Assembly (NCBI GenBank): GCA_019635775.1
Contig: JAHBYU010000006.1
Coordinates: 1-64,000, forward strand
DNA: 64,000 nucleotides
Reading direction: 5' to 3'
DNA from: Rhizobiaceae bacterium
GTDB taxonomy: Bacteria; Pseudomonadota; Alphaproteobacteria; Rhizobiales; Rhizobiaceae
Positions 21,297 through 31,522 of the stretch are shown here, in pieces. Positions within the stretch are counted from its first letter, which is position 1, and the number at the start of each line of letters is the position of its first letter. Under the pieces are notes generated by a model, which was not told the origin of the DNA, searched no databases, and saw only the letters and a program-made list of their open reading frames with translations. A program made the translations under genes and the position numbers.

Positions 21297-22505
21297 ATGA
21301 CGTCACGCCCCATCGTGCGCGGTCGTTTCCTAACTGCGCTCTTGTCAGTCGCGCTGCTCGGCGCCGCACCGGGAGTTTCGTCTGCCGCCGGCGAGACGGA
21401 TATGGTCGTAAAGCAGGCTCCGCCTGCAATCAGGGTGGTGACGGCAGAAAGGCGGGAGTTGGAAGAGGTCCTTGCGGTCAACGGCACCATCGTCGCGCGC
21501 GCGGAGGCCGCGGTCGGCACCGACCTCGGTGGGTTGACTGTGCTGGCGCTCAACGCCGACGAAGGCGATGTCGTGAAGAGGGGCGACGTGCTTGCTGTAC
21601 TCGACCGCTCGATGCTCGACACACAACTTGCGCAGATAAATGCCAGCCGTGCGCAAGCAGAGGCCAACATCGCTCAGATGCGTGCACAGATCGGCGATGC
21701 GAGCGTCGGTGTGCGCCAGGCGCAGGAAACACTCGAGCGTGCCGAAGCACTGCGAAAGAAGGGTTTCGCTCCCGAAGCGCAGAAAGACAATGCCGTGAAC
21801 GCGCTAGACAGCGCGCGCGCAAAGCTGGATTCCGCTGAGAAGGCGCTAGCGGCTTCCGAGGCGCAACTGGCCGTCATTGATGCCCAGAAGCAGAACGTTC
21901 TGGTTCAGATTTCGAAGACCGACCTGCGGGCGCCTGCGGATGGTCTTGTGCTTGCGCGCAACGCCACGCTCGGCGGTGTAGTCATGGCCGGTGGTGCTCC
22001 GCTGTTCCGCATCGCGATAGACGGCGATTTTGAACTGGAGGCCAATGTTCCCGAAACCGAATTGCCGCGCCTTTCTAGCGGCATGGTGGCTAAAGTCACG
22101 ATACCTGGGCTGGACGCTCCGGTCAGCGGAACTATCCGCAGGATTTCACCAGAGGTGAACCAGGCCTCTCGTCTCGGCTCGATCAGGATTGCGCTAGGCA
22201 GAACACATGCAGCGCGAGCGGGTAATTTCGCAAGGGGTGAGATCATACTGATGCATCGCGCGGGCTTGGCTGTCCCAGCATCTGCGGTCATGTACACAGG
22301 CACTGATGCCTATCTCCAGCGTGTGGAGGACGGAAGGGTAGAAAGCCGCCAAGTGTCGCTGGGCGTGCGGTCCGGCGGCCTGGTCGAAATTCGTTCGGGC
22401 CTTGCGGAAGGTGACGAGGTTGTCTCGCGCGCCGGTACGTTTGTCGCGGATGGCGACCTCGTGACCCCCGTGCGAATTGAAGCCACTGGAGCCGTTTCAA
22501 AATGA
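21297..22505 (+). CDS. RND efflux periplasmic adaptor (membrane fusion protein)
   Basis: 402 residues from ATG 21297; a GTG nine bases earlier overlaps the TetR stop (GTGA) and is an alternative. A Sec signal peptide (to about residue 32) leads to a periplasmic protein. Barrel-sandwich lipoyl halves flank a coiled-coil hairpin (about 100-190, Q/A/E-rich heptads), followed by a beta-barrel and a membrane-proximal domain. No lipobox cysteine. It would link the RND pump to an outer-membrane channel; no TolC-like gene is in this operon. Its stop overlaps the pump start as ATGA. Confidence 0.9.
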   Translation: MTSRPIVRGRFLTALLSVALLGAAPGVSSAAGETDMVVKQAPPAIRVVTAERRELEEVLAVNGTIVARAEAAVGTDLGGLTVLALNADEGDVVKRGDVLAVLDRSMLDTQLAQINASRAQAEANIAQMRAQIGDASVGVRQAQETLERAEALRKKGFAPEAQKDNAVNALDSARAKLDSAEKALAASEAQLAVIDAQKQNVLVQISKTDLRAPADGLVLARNATLGGVVMAGGAPLFRIAIDGDFELEANVPETELPRLSSGMVAKVTIPGLDAPVSGTIRRISPEVNQASRLGSIRIALGRTHAARAGNFARGEIILMHRAGLAVPASAVMYTGTDAYLQRVEDGRVESRQVSLGVRSGGLVEIRSGLAEGDEVVSRAGTFVADGDLVTPVRIEATGAVSK

Positions 22506-25500
22506 ACTGGAACATCTCCGCATGGTCCATACGGCATCCGGTGCCGGCTATTCTGCTTTTCATCATACTGGTTGCGCTTGGGCTGATGGCGTTCTCCAAG
22601 CTGCCTGTCACGCGCTTTCCAAACATCGATGTCCCGCTGGTCAACGTAACCGTCAGCGATCCCGGGGTTGCGCCGAGCGAACTTGAGACGCAGATCACAA
22701 AGCGCGTCGAGGACGCTGTCGCCAATATCTCCGGTGTGAAGAATGTCATTTCGACACTGACCGAGGGCGTATCGCAGACAACGGTCGAGTTCCGCCTGGA
22801 AGTCGATACCCAAACGGCCGTCAACGACGTGAAAGATGCGATCGACAGGATAAGCTCCGACCTGCCGGCAACGGCAGACGATCCGCTGGTCACGCGCGTC
22901 GACGTTGAAGGCCAAGCGATCCTAACCTACGCGGTCTCTGCTCCTGCGATGACGCTTGAGGAATTGTCGTGGTTCGTGGACGACACGATCATTCGCAGGA
23001 TGCAAGGCCTGAAGGGTGTCGCGCGTGTTGATCGTTATGGTGGTGCTACGCGCGAGATCAAGGTGGAACTCGATCCCGACCGACTGAATGCGCTTGGCGT
23101 CTCGGCGGGCGATTTGAACAGGGCACTGCGCTTCGCCAATGCGGACATGACCGGCGGCAACGCCAAGTTCGGCAGCCGCGAGCAGTCGATCCGCACGCTC
23201 GGCGGCGCAGGCGAGATCGGCGATCTGCAGGCCTTGGAAATCCCTTTGTCGGGCGGTCGCAAGGTCAGGCTTTCGGATATCGCGACAATCACAGACTCCT
23301 GGGCCGAACCGAAGACGTTCGCCCGATTCAACAACGGAACGGTAGTGTCCTTTGCCATCTTCCGGGGGAAGGGGGAGAGCGATGTCGAGGTGAACGAGCG
23401 CGTCGTCGTTGCCGTGGCTGAACTGCAGAATGCCCATCCGGATGTCCAGATCGTCAAGGTCGACGACTCTGTCGGCTACACGGTCGGCAACTATGACTCT
23501 GCCATGGAAACGCTGATGGAGGGGGCGGCCCTTTCCGTCATTGTCGTTTTCCTGTTCCTGCGCAACTGGCGTGCGACACTGGTTTCGGCAACGGCTTTGC
23601 CCCTATCGATCATCCCGACCTTCTGGGCGCTTTCCATGATGGGCTTTTCGCTCAATCTGGTGAGTCTGCTCGGCATCACCCTGGTCGTCGGCATTCTGGT
23701 GGATGATGCGATTGTCGAGATCGAGAACATCGTTCGCCACATCAATATGGGAAAATCGCCTTATCGGGCCGCGCTTGAGGCTGCCGACGAGATCGGTCTG
23801 GCGGTCATCGCGATTTCCGCGACCATCATGGCGGTCTTCGCGCCGGTATCCTTCATGGGTGGCATTGCCGGGCAGTATTTCAAGCAGTTCGGCCTGACCG
23901 TCGCCGTTGCCGTGTTCTTCTCGCTTCTGGTCGCTCGGCTCATCACACCGATGATGGCCGCGTACTTCCTGCGTGGCGGCCACCATGGCGAGCCGAAGCC
24001 CGGCATGATCATGCGAGGATACGAACGCCTCCTGCGCGGCACGCTTCGCTTTCGCTGGGTGACGCTTGCTGCCGGCGTCGCGTTTTTTGCCGGATCTCTC
24101 TACGCTATGGGTTTCCTGCCTTCCGGCTTCATTCCACGGGAGGACGCCAGCCGCATCACCTTCTCGCTCGAACTGCCGCCAGGTAGCAGGCTTGAGGACA
24201 CGCGGGAGACCACCGATGTCGTCACCAGGCTCATGCTCGAGGTGCCTGAGGTCGAGAACGTCTATGTGATTGGTGGAGCGAGCCCGACGGGCACGATGGA
24301 AACGCGGCGCGCGACGGTCGTGGCCGACCTGATGCACAAGTCCGAACGCGACCGGCCGCAGCACGTCATCGAGGGCGTTCTGCTCGACAGGATGGAGACG
24401 ATCCCCGACCTGCGGGCCTATTTTGTCAATGATCGGGGCGAACGCCAGCTCGCATTTGGAGTAATGGGAACGGATGGCGCGCTTCTCGACAGCCAGGCGC
24501 GCAAGATCCAAAGCGAAATGGCATCGACAGGTAGGTTTCGCGCCATCACATCGAACGCTGCTCTGGATCGACCCGAAGTCATTATAGAACCTGATCTGGA
24601 AAGGCTGGCTGGGCTCGGCATTTCGACGGCAACCATCGCCGAGACGCTGCGCGTGGCTACGATGGGCGACATCGACGAAAACCTCGCCAAATTCACCGTA
24701 GGCGACCGTCAGATCCCCATCCGGGTGCAACTGACGGAGCCTGCACGCGACGACATCAACGTCGTCAGCCAGCTGCCCGTTACGACACCCACAGGCGTGG
24801 TCGTGCCGCTTTCTTCTGTGGCTAAGATCAGCTTCGGGCAGGGACCATCGTCGATCAATCGCTTCAATCGCGAACGCCGGGTGGTCATCGGCGCGGACAT
24901 GGCGCCCGGCGCCGAGTTGAGCGAGGGACTGGATGCCGTCTGGCAGCTTCCTGCGGTAAAGGACATGCCGGCCGGAACACGCATACAGGAGACCGGTGAT
25001 GCTGAGGTGATGGGCGAGGTGTTCGCAGGCTTTGCGACAGCCATGACAACCGGGCTTATGCTTGTTCTGGTCGTCCTGATCCTGCTTTTCGGATCGGTCT
25101 TCCATTCGTTCACGATCCTCGGCTCGCTGCCGCTGGCGATAGGCGGCGTGGCCGCTGCGCTGTTCCTGACCAATTCGGCGGTTTCCATGCCGGTCGTCAT
25201 CGGCATACTGATGCTTATGGGTATAGTCACCAAGAACGCCATCATGCTGGTCGACTTCGCTATCGAGGAGGTCAGGGCCGGTGTATCCAGGAAGGAAGCG
25301 ATCATCGATGCAGGGCGCAAGCGCGCGCGTCCCATTGTCATGACCACGATCGCCATGTCGGCCGGCATGATTCCGGCGTCTCTGGCACTCGGTGACGGCG
25401 GCGAATTCCGTGCCCCTATGGCGATCGCGGTCGTCGGTGGTCTTCTCGTGTCGACGCTGCTGTCGCTGATTTTCGTCCCGTCCTTCTATACGATCATGGA

Positions 25501-25642
25501 TGATGCGGCGATCTGGACGGCTAAGGCTTGGCACTGGCTCGTCAGGCCGAACTCGCCCGATGAACCCGACGCTCTTCAAAAAGACGCCGAGGTTCATATT
25601 CTGCCCCCACCTGCCGGTCAAATGCCTGTTGCGGCTGAATAG
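22502..25642 (+). CDS. RND family efflux permease (HAE1-like)
   Basis: 1046 residues, the normal length. Twelve transmembrane helices with two large periplasmic loops after helices 1 and 7. The proton-relay pair is present in helix 4 (G-I-L-V-D-D-A-I-V-E), and the matching lysine region in helix 10 reads G-I-V-T-K-N-A-I-M-L-V-D. The substrate side resembles multidrug/hydrophobic-compound (AcrB/MexF-like or CzcA-distant) pumps rather than metal pumps, since the metal signature of CzcA is absent. Translationally coupled to the adaptor; expressed under the upstream TetR regulator. Confidence 0.92.
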   Translation: MNWNISAWSIRHPVPAILLFIILVALGLMAFSKLPVTRFPNIDVPLVNVTVSDPGVAPSELETQITKRVEDAVANISGVKNVISTLTEGVSQTTVEFRLEVDTQTAVNDVKDAIDRISSDLPATADDPLVTRVDVEGQAILTYAVSAPAMTLEELSWFVDDTIIRRMQGLKGVARVDRYGGATREIKVELDPDRLNALGVSAGDLNRALRFANADMTGGNAKFGSREQSIRTLGGAGEIGDLQALEIPLSGGRKVRLSDIATITDSWAEPKTFARFNNGTVVSFAIFRGKGESDVEVNERVVVAVAELQNAHPDVQIVKVDDSVGYTVGNYDSAMETLMEGAALSVIVVFLFLRNWRATLVSATALPLSIIPTFWALSMMGFSLNLVSLLGITLVVGILVDDAIVEIENIVRHINMGKSPYRAALEAADEIGLAVIAISATIMAVFAPVSFMGGIAGQYFKQFGLTVAVAVFFSLLVARLITPMMAAYFLRGGHHGEPKPGMIMRGYERLLRGTLRFRWVTLAAGVAFFAGSLYAMGFLPSGFIPREDASRITFSLELPPGSRLEDTRETTDVVTRLMLEVPEVENVYVIGGASPTGTMETRRATVVADLMHKSERDRPQHVIEGVLLDRMETIPDLRAYFVNDRGERQLAFGVMGTDGALLDSQARKIQSEMASTGRFRAITSNAALDRPEVIIEPDLERLAGLGISTATIAETLRVATMGDIDENLAKFTVGDRQIPIRVQLTEPARDDINVVSQLPVTTPTGVVVPLSSVAKISFGQGPSSINRFNRERRVVIGADMAPGAELSEGLDAVWQLPAVKDMPAGTRIQETGDAEVMGEVFAGFATAMTTGLMLVLVVLILLFGSVFHSFTILGSLPLAIGGVAAALFLTNSAVSMPVVIGILMLMGIVTKNAIMLVDFAIEEVRAGVSRKEAIIDAGRKRARPIVMTTIAMSAGMIPASLALGDGGEFRAPMAIAVVGGLLVSTLLSLIFVPSFYTIMDDAAIWTAKAWHWLVRPNSPDEPDALQKDAEVHILPPPAGQMPVAAE

Positions 25643-25737
25643 AATCTGCAGCGGACGCGTCTCCTATTAACCTGCCATTTGCTTGTAGCGCTTGTTATGC
25701 ATAAGTCAGCTTGGGAGCATCTGTTGGGAAGGCGCGT

Positions 25738-26955
25738 GTGAAGGAACCGAAAATCAGGCCCGTGGAGAGGGAGCGCCCGCTGTTCGGAGCGGCGACCGCG
25801 CCCCGGGCTGCGGTGATCGCGCCGCTATCGGCTGCCCGATGGCTGCTGCTCCTTGTGATACTGGCAGGAGTCTACTTCTTTCACGGCTTCGTAGTTCCGG
25901 TTCTTGCCGCACTTGTCATCGCATTCGCGAGCTGGCCCCTTTACCGCAGGCTTCTGGTCGCGGTCGGAGGCAGCAGGACGATCGCCGCCAGCATCGCTTT
26001 GCTGCTGATCCTCGCTTTTCTCATCGTCCCCATCATGCTGGCCGGCAGCTACGCCATCGCCGAGATTCGCGAATGGGTGGGCTGGGCTTTGGAGACAAAC
26101 CGTCTGGGAGCCACGACACCAGACTGGATCGCCCAATTGCCAATCGCCGGAGATTGGCTGGACGAGCAATGGACCCGCCATCTGGCGCATCCCGGCGGCA
26201 TCGGTGAAATCATCCAGCTGGTCAGCGGGGCGAATATCGGCAACATATATCGCGGCGTGGTGGCGGCCGGCACCGGGGCGTTCGGCCTCCTTCTGACGCT
26301 GTTGTTCATGCTGATTGCCTTGTTTTTTACGTATCGCGACGGCGAAACCTTCGCCTTGCAGGTGGACAGGATTGGCGAACGCATCCTGCCGCATCGGTGG
26401 GAGCGGATTTCCCGGGTCGTGCCCGCGACAATCAGTTCGACCGTTACCGGCATGACCCTGATCGCAATCGGGGAAGGAATCGTGCTCGGTGTAGCCTACT
26501 GGCTGGCCGGCGTGCCTTCACCGGTGACTCTCGGAGCAATTACCGGCCTTATGGCGCTCATTCCCGGGGGAGCGCCGCTGTCGTTCACGCTGGTCTCCAT
26601 ATACCTGGTTGCCAGTGGATCTCCTTTTGCCGGCCTTGCGCTTTTCATCTGGGGGTCGGTCGAACTTTTCATCGTCGACAAGACCCTGCGGCCCAGGCTC
26701 GTCGGGGGCCCGATCAAACTACCTTTCTTGCCGACATTCTTCGGCCTGATCGGCGGAGTGAAGACGATGGGTCTGCTTGGGCTCTTCATCGGACCGGTCT
26801 TGATGGCAATTCTCGTGTCGATCTGGCGCGAGTGGTTGCATGAGGTCGATGTTTCGACGCTCGACGTTCCGGAGTGCTCTATCGAGCCGCCCAAATTGAT
26901 TGTCGAGCCAGAACCGGTCCCGCAACTTGCCCGGCAAAAGCCACAATCCGGTTAA
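25738..26955 (+). CDS. AI-2E family (PerM-like) membrane transporter
   Basis: 405 residues from the GTG at 25738, selected because GGGAAGG stands five bases upstream; a TTG at 25711 would add nine residues. Eight hydrophobic helices: a pair after a charged N-terminus, a central soluble segment (about 120-200), then a cluster of C-terminal helices including G-L-M-A-L-I-P-G-G-A-P, the family hallmark. Members export AI-2 or act as Na+(Li+)/H+ antiporters; here the substrate is unknown. It follows the RND pump by 95 bp and may be independently transcribed. Confidence 0.85.
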   Translation: MKEPKIRPVERERPLFGAATAPRAAVIAPLSAARWLLLLVILAGVYFFHGFVVPVLAALVIAFASWPLYRRLLVAVGGSRTIAASIALLLILAFLIVPIMLAGSYAIAEIREWVGWALETNRLGATTPDWIAQLPIAGDWLDEQWTRHLAHPGGIGEIIQLVSGANIGNIYRGVVAAGTGAFGLLLTLLFMLIALFFTYRDGETFALQVDRIGERILPHRWERISRVVPATISSTVTGMTLIAIGEGIVLGVAYWLAGVPSPVTLGAITGLMALIPGGAPLSFTLVSIYLVASGSPFAGLALFIWGSVELFIVDKTLRPRLVGGPIKLPFLPTFFGLIGGVKTMGLLGLFIGPVLMAILVSIWREWLHEVDVSTLDVPECSIEPPKLIVEPEPVPQLARQKPQSG

Positions 26956-26987
26956 AGACGTCATGCTAATCAGGCTTCGGTAAATGC

Positions 26988-27485
26988 ATGAACAAGATCA
27001 CCAGACGCAGGTTCTCAGCTCCAGCCGCATTGGCGCTTCTTAGTGCAGTCGTGCTTTCCGGCTGCCAGAGCATTGCCGATTTCGGATACTCCGGAAGCGG
27101 CAACGCGGTTGGATCCTCGGCATCGGGTGAGGCCTATCTGGCTGCAATTCGTCGTGAACACGGACTTCAGCCGCTTAAATCCGATCCAAAGCTCGAAAAG
27201 GCTGCCGCCCAGCAGGCGGCCTATATGGCAGACGCCTCGAAGATGACGCATCGCACGGGCTGGCGGAAGGATTTTGCGACGCGAATGCGACAAAACGGGG
27301 TCCAGGGTGCGGCCGCCGAGAACGTGGCCCGTGGTTATATGGAGCCGTCCAGAGTGTTCCAGATGTGGATGAATTCCAAGGGGCATCGGCGCAACATGCT
27401 CGACCCACGCTTTGCCCATTACGGCCTTTCATCAGCCAAGGACGGAAGCGGACAGAAATACTGGGCGCTGGTGCTCGGCCGATAG
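26988..27485 (+). CDS. CAP-domain (SCP/PR-1-like) lipoprotein
   Basis: 165 residues. An N-terminal signal ends in a lipobox L-S-G-C26, predicting a lipid-anchored periplasmic protein. The CAP domain runs from about 45 to 163: N-x-x-R-x-x-H-G-L near the start, H-R-T-G-W, A-A-E-N-V-A-R-G and W-M-N-S-K-G-H-R-R-N-M-L-D. The two histidines and glutamate that line the CAP cavity are present. Role in bacteria is poorly known. The stop lies 32 bp from that of the convergent EamA gene. Confidence 0.88.
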   Translation: MNKITRRRFSAPAALALLSAVVLSGCQSIADFGYSGSGNAVGSSASGEAYLAAIRREHGLQPLKSDPKLEKAAAQQAAYMADASKMTHRTGWRKDFATRMRQNGVQGAAAENVARGYMEPSRVFQMWMNSKGHRRNMLDPRFAHYGLSSAKDGSGQKYWALVLGR

Positions 27486-27517
27486 CTCGCAGGCGGTTCT
27501 TTTTCCGGAGGGACGCC

Positions 27518-28423
27518 CTAGGCGGGATGCTTGACGGCCGTTGTCGCTCTTCTCCTGCGGCCAGAAAGCAGCTGCCATATCGAATGCGCCACCAAGGCCA
27601 CGACAAGAAGTGTGCCGCCGATCAGGCTGTTGCGCGTTGGCGCTTCCTCAAAGATCAGCCAGACCCAGATCGGCGCGAGCACGGTCTCCAGCAGGTAGAA
27701 CATCGCCACTTCGGGCCCGGTGATGTATCGGGGTCCTGCCGCAAGGCAGTAGAACGAGAGTGGCATGATCACCGCTCCATTCAGGATGATCCACCAGGGG
27801 GCATCGATCTGCAATCCATTGTCGGATCGGGCGACCATAGTCAGTGCTATCGCAAACGGAAGCACGACCCCGATGAGCGCTGTGAACCCCATGTCCTCGC
27901 CGCTGGCGCGTGAAATGGTAATAGCTCCCGCCACGGCCAGCGCGGAACAGGCAGCCATGAGGTCGCCGAAGAGGTTTCCGCTGCCAATCGAGTCGCCGAC
28001 GATGATCAACACGCCTACGACCATCACGGCCATTGCAAGCAAGGTTGCTGGTCGTGGGCGCTCGCCGAGGAAGATCCACGAAAGCATTGCAGCAAACATC
28101 GTGTTGAAGGCCAGGATGAAAACAAGGTTGGCGGTCGTCGTGTGGAATACGGCGGTTATGAAGGTGATCGAACCGATCCCGTAGAGCGCCGACACGGCAA
28201 GCCCGGCACGCCCGGGGATCAGCTTCGGCGCCGACGGCGTGATGAGCCTCCAGATCATCCAGATGACCAGAGCGGCAACAAAGGTCGTTCCGGTACGCGC
28301 CATCAGGATCGACCATGCGTCGCCGTTGGCAAGCCTGATCAACGGAATATCGACCGTCAGGGCAAGGCCGCCGATCCCCGTAATCAGCAGACCCTTGATA
28401 TGGTTGGCTTCGTGTCCGGACAT
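27518..28423 (-). CDS. EamA/DMT family permease
   Basis: 301 residues with ten predicted membrane helices arranged as two EamA repeats (about 12-145 and 160-290). Members move metabolites such as amino acids or nucleoside derivatives across the inner membrane; substrate is not predictable. The glycine/proline helix P-x-x-V-x-x-x-E at the ends of the repeats (F-L-G-E-R-P and F-E-E-A-P-T) is present. It is separated from the upstream bpt gene (same strand) by 44 bp, so the two may be co-transcribed. Confidence 0.87.
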   Translation of the reverse strand: MSGHEANHIKGLLITGIGGLALTVDIPLIRLANGDAWSILMARTGTTFVAALVIWMIWRLITPSAPKLIPGRAGLAVSALYGIGSITFITAVFHTTTANLVFILAFNTMFAAMLSWIFLGERPRPATLLAMAVMVVGVLIIVGDSIGSGNLFGDLMAACSALAVAGAITISRASGEDMGFTALIGVVLPFAIALTMVARSDNGLQIDAPWWIILNGAVIMPLSFYCLAAGPRYITGPEVAMFYLLETVLAPIWVWLIFEEAPTRNSLIGGTLLVVALVAHSIWQLLSGRRRRATTAVKHPA

Positions 28424-28467
28424 TCACGCTCCGTTGATAGGCAACGGCAGCGGCCGGTTCCTTCGAG

Positions 28468-29217
28468 TTAGCCGCTGTAGCGCTCCCAGCCCTTCGGGCC
28501 AAGGTGTTCCTGCGGCTGGAAACGAACCTTATAGTCCATCTTTCGCGAGCCATTGACCCAGTAGCCGAGATAGACGTGGGGCAGACCGGCAGCGCGAGCC
28601 CTCTCTATATGATCCAGGATCATGAAAGTGCCTAGCGAACGGTCGGCCAGTTCAGGGTTGAAGTAGGAGTATACCATCGAAAGGCCATCTGCCATCCGAT
28701 CGGTCAGCGCTACCGCAATCAGTTCGCCGGTTCCTCGCCCGGTCAAGAAGCTGTCAGGGCCACGCTGCCTGTACTCGATGATCTTCGTATCCACGTGCGT
28801 GTCCTCGACCATCATCGCATAGTCGAGCACCGACATGTCCGACATGCCCCCCTTGCGATGCCTCGCATCGAGGTACGTCCTGAATAACGAGTATTGCTCT
28901 GTTGAAGGTTCAGCATCGTGCATCGCGCCGATCAGATCGGCATTGCGTTGCGCCACACGTCGCATGTTTCGCGTCGGAGTGAACTGGTCGGCGATGATGC
29001 GGACGGAAACACAGGCCCTGCAGTTTTCGCACGCAGGGCGGTAGGCGATGTTCTGGGACCGGCGAAATCCGCCTTGTGTCAGAAGATCGTTCATCTCCGG
29101 CGCCTTGTCGCCGACGAGATGGGTGAAGACCTTTCTCTCGAACTGACGGTCCAGATACGGGCAAGGCGAGGGCGCTGTCAGGAAGAACTGTGGCGACTGT
29201 GTCGAATGGTGCGTCAT
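28468..29217 (-). CDS. bpt: Aspartate/glutamate leucyltransferase (Bpt, Ate1-like)
   Basis: 249 residues. It transfers leucine from Leu-tRNA to N-terminal Asp or Glu, marking proteins for ClpAP through the bacterial N-end rule. The N-terminal half has the conserved C-P-Y-L start and the [11 protein letters not shown] cluster. The GNAT-like C-terminal half has M-V-Y-S-Y-F-x-P and L-G-Y-W-V-N-G-S-x-K-M-x-Y-K, both family hallmarks. Full length. Located upstream of the EamA gene on the same strand. Confidence 0.95.
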   Translation of the reverse strand: MTHHSTQSPQFFLTAPSPCPYLDRQFERKVFTHLVGDKAPEMNDLLTQGGFRRSQNIAYRPACENCRACVSVRIIADQFTPTRNMRRVAQRNADLIGAMHDAEPSTEQYSLFRTYLDARHRKGGMSDMSVLDYAMMVEDTHVDTKIIEYRQRGPDSFLTGRGTGELIAVALTDRMADGLSMVYSYFNPELADRSLGTFMILDHIERARAAGLPHVYLGYWVNGSRKMDYKVRFQPQEHLGPKGWERYSG

Positions 29218-29371
29218 CGCTTTCCGGCGGATTGCTCCTTGCCAATAGCCCTAACTTGAAGCTTGCCGAAAAAAATTCAACTGGATTGTGCGGGAGCGCT
29301 GAATCAATTTGTCCGACAGCGGAATTACCGTCCGAACTACCCGCCGAAAACCGCTGATAGGACTCCGTAAA

Positions 29372-29845
29372 TCATGGCCGGTCGAAGCGCGTCACGACGG
29401 TCCCCAGGAGCAAATCGTGAAGCGCGCGTTTACGGTCGGCAAACAGGGTCACCAGCAGGATCAACGGTGTCAGCACCACATTACATGCCCAGAACAGGAC
29501 CGAGTGGACCACGCCCAACATGCCATCCACCGGCCGGCCGTCCAACCGTTCGAGACGGATGCCCATCATTCTCATGCCGACTGTAGCCTGATTAGGACCG
29601 CCGAGCGTGTTCCACACGTAGACCAGAGCGACCAGCGGCGCCAGAATGGCAAAAAGCGACCAGCCAAGCCCGAAAGTCAGCAAACCCAGCACAAAAACCA
29701 GCATCGCGAAGGGAATGAGCAACAGCCCCACAATCAGATAGTCCAGCATGAACGCCAAGACTCTTCTCGTTCGTACCCCGTCATAGGCGCGAATGTCACC
29801 AAGCCTGCCGATCGAAAATTCTCCGTCAAGGACACGAGCGTTCAA
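29372..29845 (-). CDS. RDD family membrane protein
   Basis: 157 residues beginning at TTG, supported by AGGAG six bases upstream and by conserved residues in the first 20 positions. The RDD domain has an R-R-V-L-A-F-M-L-D start, a first hydrophobic pair, and a loop W-N-T-L-G-G-P-N-Q-A-T-V-G-M-R-M-M-G before a second pair. Function unclear; some RDD proteins are Na+/H+ antiporters. Separated from bpt by 154 bp on the same strand. Confidence 0.88.
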   Translation of the reverse strand: MNARVLDGEFSIGRLGDIRAYDGVRTRRVLAFMLDYLIVGLLLIPFAMLVFVLGLLTFGLGWSLFAILAPLVALVYVWNTLGGPNQATVGMRMMGIRLERLDGRPVDGMLGVVHSVLFWACNVVLTPLILLVTLFADRKRALHDLLLGTVVTRFDRP

Positions 29846-30032
29846 TCTTTTCTCCTTCGACGCCAGTTGTCATGCGTCTGTCAGTGAACATGGTGAAGGT
29901 AAAATCGGTATTCAAGAACCAGGCTCCGAACGGGAATGCCGGAAAAGAAGTCTTCAATCGGTTGAACCGAACGCCAGAAAGACGCTAACGTGTGTTGCAC
30001 TGCAGCATCGCTGAGGGGAACGGGGAAATCAC

Positions 30033-31421
30033 ATGCAGCATTTCGACATGGTCGTCATCGGCAGCGGCCCGTCAGGCCGACGTGCCGCCATACAGTCGGC
30101 CAAGCTCGGCAAGTCGGTCCTGGTCGTGGACAAGGGGAGCCGGTTGGGCGGAGTGTCCGTTCATACCGGAACGATCCCTTCCAAAACGCTGCGGGAGACG
30201 GTTCTCAATCTGTCCGGGTGGCGCGAGCGCGGCTTCTATGGGCGCGGCTATAGGGTCAAACAGGACATCTCCATCGGCGATCTGATCCAGCGTCTTCGCA
30301 AGACCCTCGACCATGAGGTGGAGGTGCTGCAACATCAGTTCATGCGCAACGGCGTGCGTCACACCAGGGCGACGGCGCGCTTTCTCGCATCGGACAAGAT
30401 GTTGCTGACCAACGAGAACGGCGACACAAGCGAGGTTGCGTTTTCCAACGCCATGATTTCGGTAGGGACGCGTCCCTACCGTCCCGACAACGTGCCTTTC
30501 GACAACGAACATGTCTTCGACAGCGACGAGATGCTATCGTTGGAGAAGCTGCCGCGTACCCTGACCGTGATTGGCGGCGGGGTCATTGGTGTCGAGTACG
30601 CCACGATATTTTCCGCGCTCGACGTGCCGGTCACGCTGATAGAATCGCGACAGACCATTCTCGACTTCGTGGACCGCGAGATCGTCGATGACTTTCTTCA
30701 CCAGTTGCGCGATCGAGGTATGGCCATCCGGCTGGGCAGCGCGGTCAAGGACATAAAGGTCGAAAATGGCTCCGTCGAAATCATGCTTGGTGACGGAAGA
30801 ACCGTCCGTTCTCAGATCGCGCTTTATGCGGCAGGGCGGTCTGGCAACATCGGCAGACTGGGCCTCGATGTCGTTGGCATAGAGGTGGACAGCCGAGGTC
30901 GCATCAAGGCCAATCCCGAGACGTTCCAGACAACGGTTCCGAATATCTATGCCGCCGGCGATGTGATAGGCTTTCCAAGTTTGGCATCGACCGCGATGGA
31001 GCAGGGCAGGGTGGCCGCGTGCCATGCGTTCGGCGTTAAACTGCCTCCGCCGCCCGAAACATTTCCCTACGGGATCTATTCGGTTCCTGAGATTTCTACG
31101 GTGGGGCAGTCAGAGGAACAGGTGCGCAACTCCGATGTCCCCTATGAGATCGATGTAGCCCGTTTTCGCGAAACCTCTCGCGGGCACATCATGGGGGTCG
31201 ATTCCGGGTTTCTCAAGCTGATCTTCTCGATAGAAACGAGGCGCCTGCTCGGTGCCCACATCGTTGGCGAGGGCGCAACGGAACTGATTCACATCGGCCA
31301 GGCGGTGATCAATCTGGGGGGCACCGTCGATTTCTTCGTCAACAACACATTCAATTATCCGACGCTGGCTGAGGCATACAAGATCGCCGGCCTCGACGCC
31401 TGGAACCGCATGGCGCACTGA
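30033..31421 (+). CDS. sthA: Si-specific NAD(P)+ transhydrogenase (soluble)
   Basis: 462 residues. A cytoplasmic flavoprotein that passes hydride between NADPH and NAD+. The FAD-binding G-S-G-P-S-G is at residues 10-15, an NAD-binding G-G-G-V-I-G-V-E near 180, and a pyridine-nucleotide-disulphide dimerisation domain follows (about 340-460). The usual redox disulphide of this superfamily is replaced (G-G-V-S-V-H-T-G-T-I-P-S-K), which is the expected SthA feature and excludes a lipoamide dehydrogenase. Monocistronic in context; the upstream neighbour is divergent. Confidence 0.93.
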   Translation: MQHFDMVVIGSGPSGRRAAIQSAKLGKSVLVVDKGSRLGGVSVHTGTIPSKTLRETVLNLSGWRERGFYGRGYRVKQDISIGDLIQRLRKTLDHEVEVLQHQFMRNGVRHTRATARFLASDKMLLTNENGDTSEVAFSNAMISVGTRPYRPDNVPFDNEHVFDSDEMLSLEKLPRTLTVIGGGVIGVEYATIFSALDVPVTLIESRQTILDFVDREIVDDFLHQLRDRGMAIRLGSAVKDIKVENGSVEIMLGDGRTVRSQIALYAAGRSGNIGRLGLDVVGIEVDSRGRIKANPETFQTTVPNIYAAGDVIGFPSLASTAMEQGRVAACHAFGVKLPPPPETFPYGIYSVPEISTVGQSEEQVRNSDVPYEIDVARFRETSRGHIMGVDSGFLKLIFSIETRRLLGAHIVGEGATELIHIGQAVINLGGTVDFFVNNTFNYPTLAEAYKIAGLDAWNRMAH

Positions 31422-31522
31422 CGGCGGCGTTCGCTCGGCTTTTTGTAGGGTATTTTTCACAGTCGGGTGTCGGAATCTCCGGGCTAGTTTCGTCCTCCGG
31501 GCGAACAAGCAGGAGAAGAGAA

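Noticed and set aside
23603-25621. 672-residue antisense frame over the RND permease
   Set aside because: Very long but low-complexity (R, H, D, Q rich) and fully opposite a conserved pump; GC-skewed third positions explain such frames.
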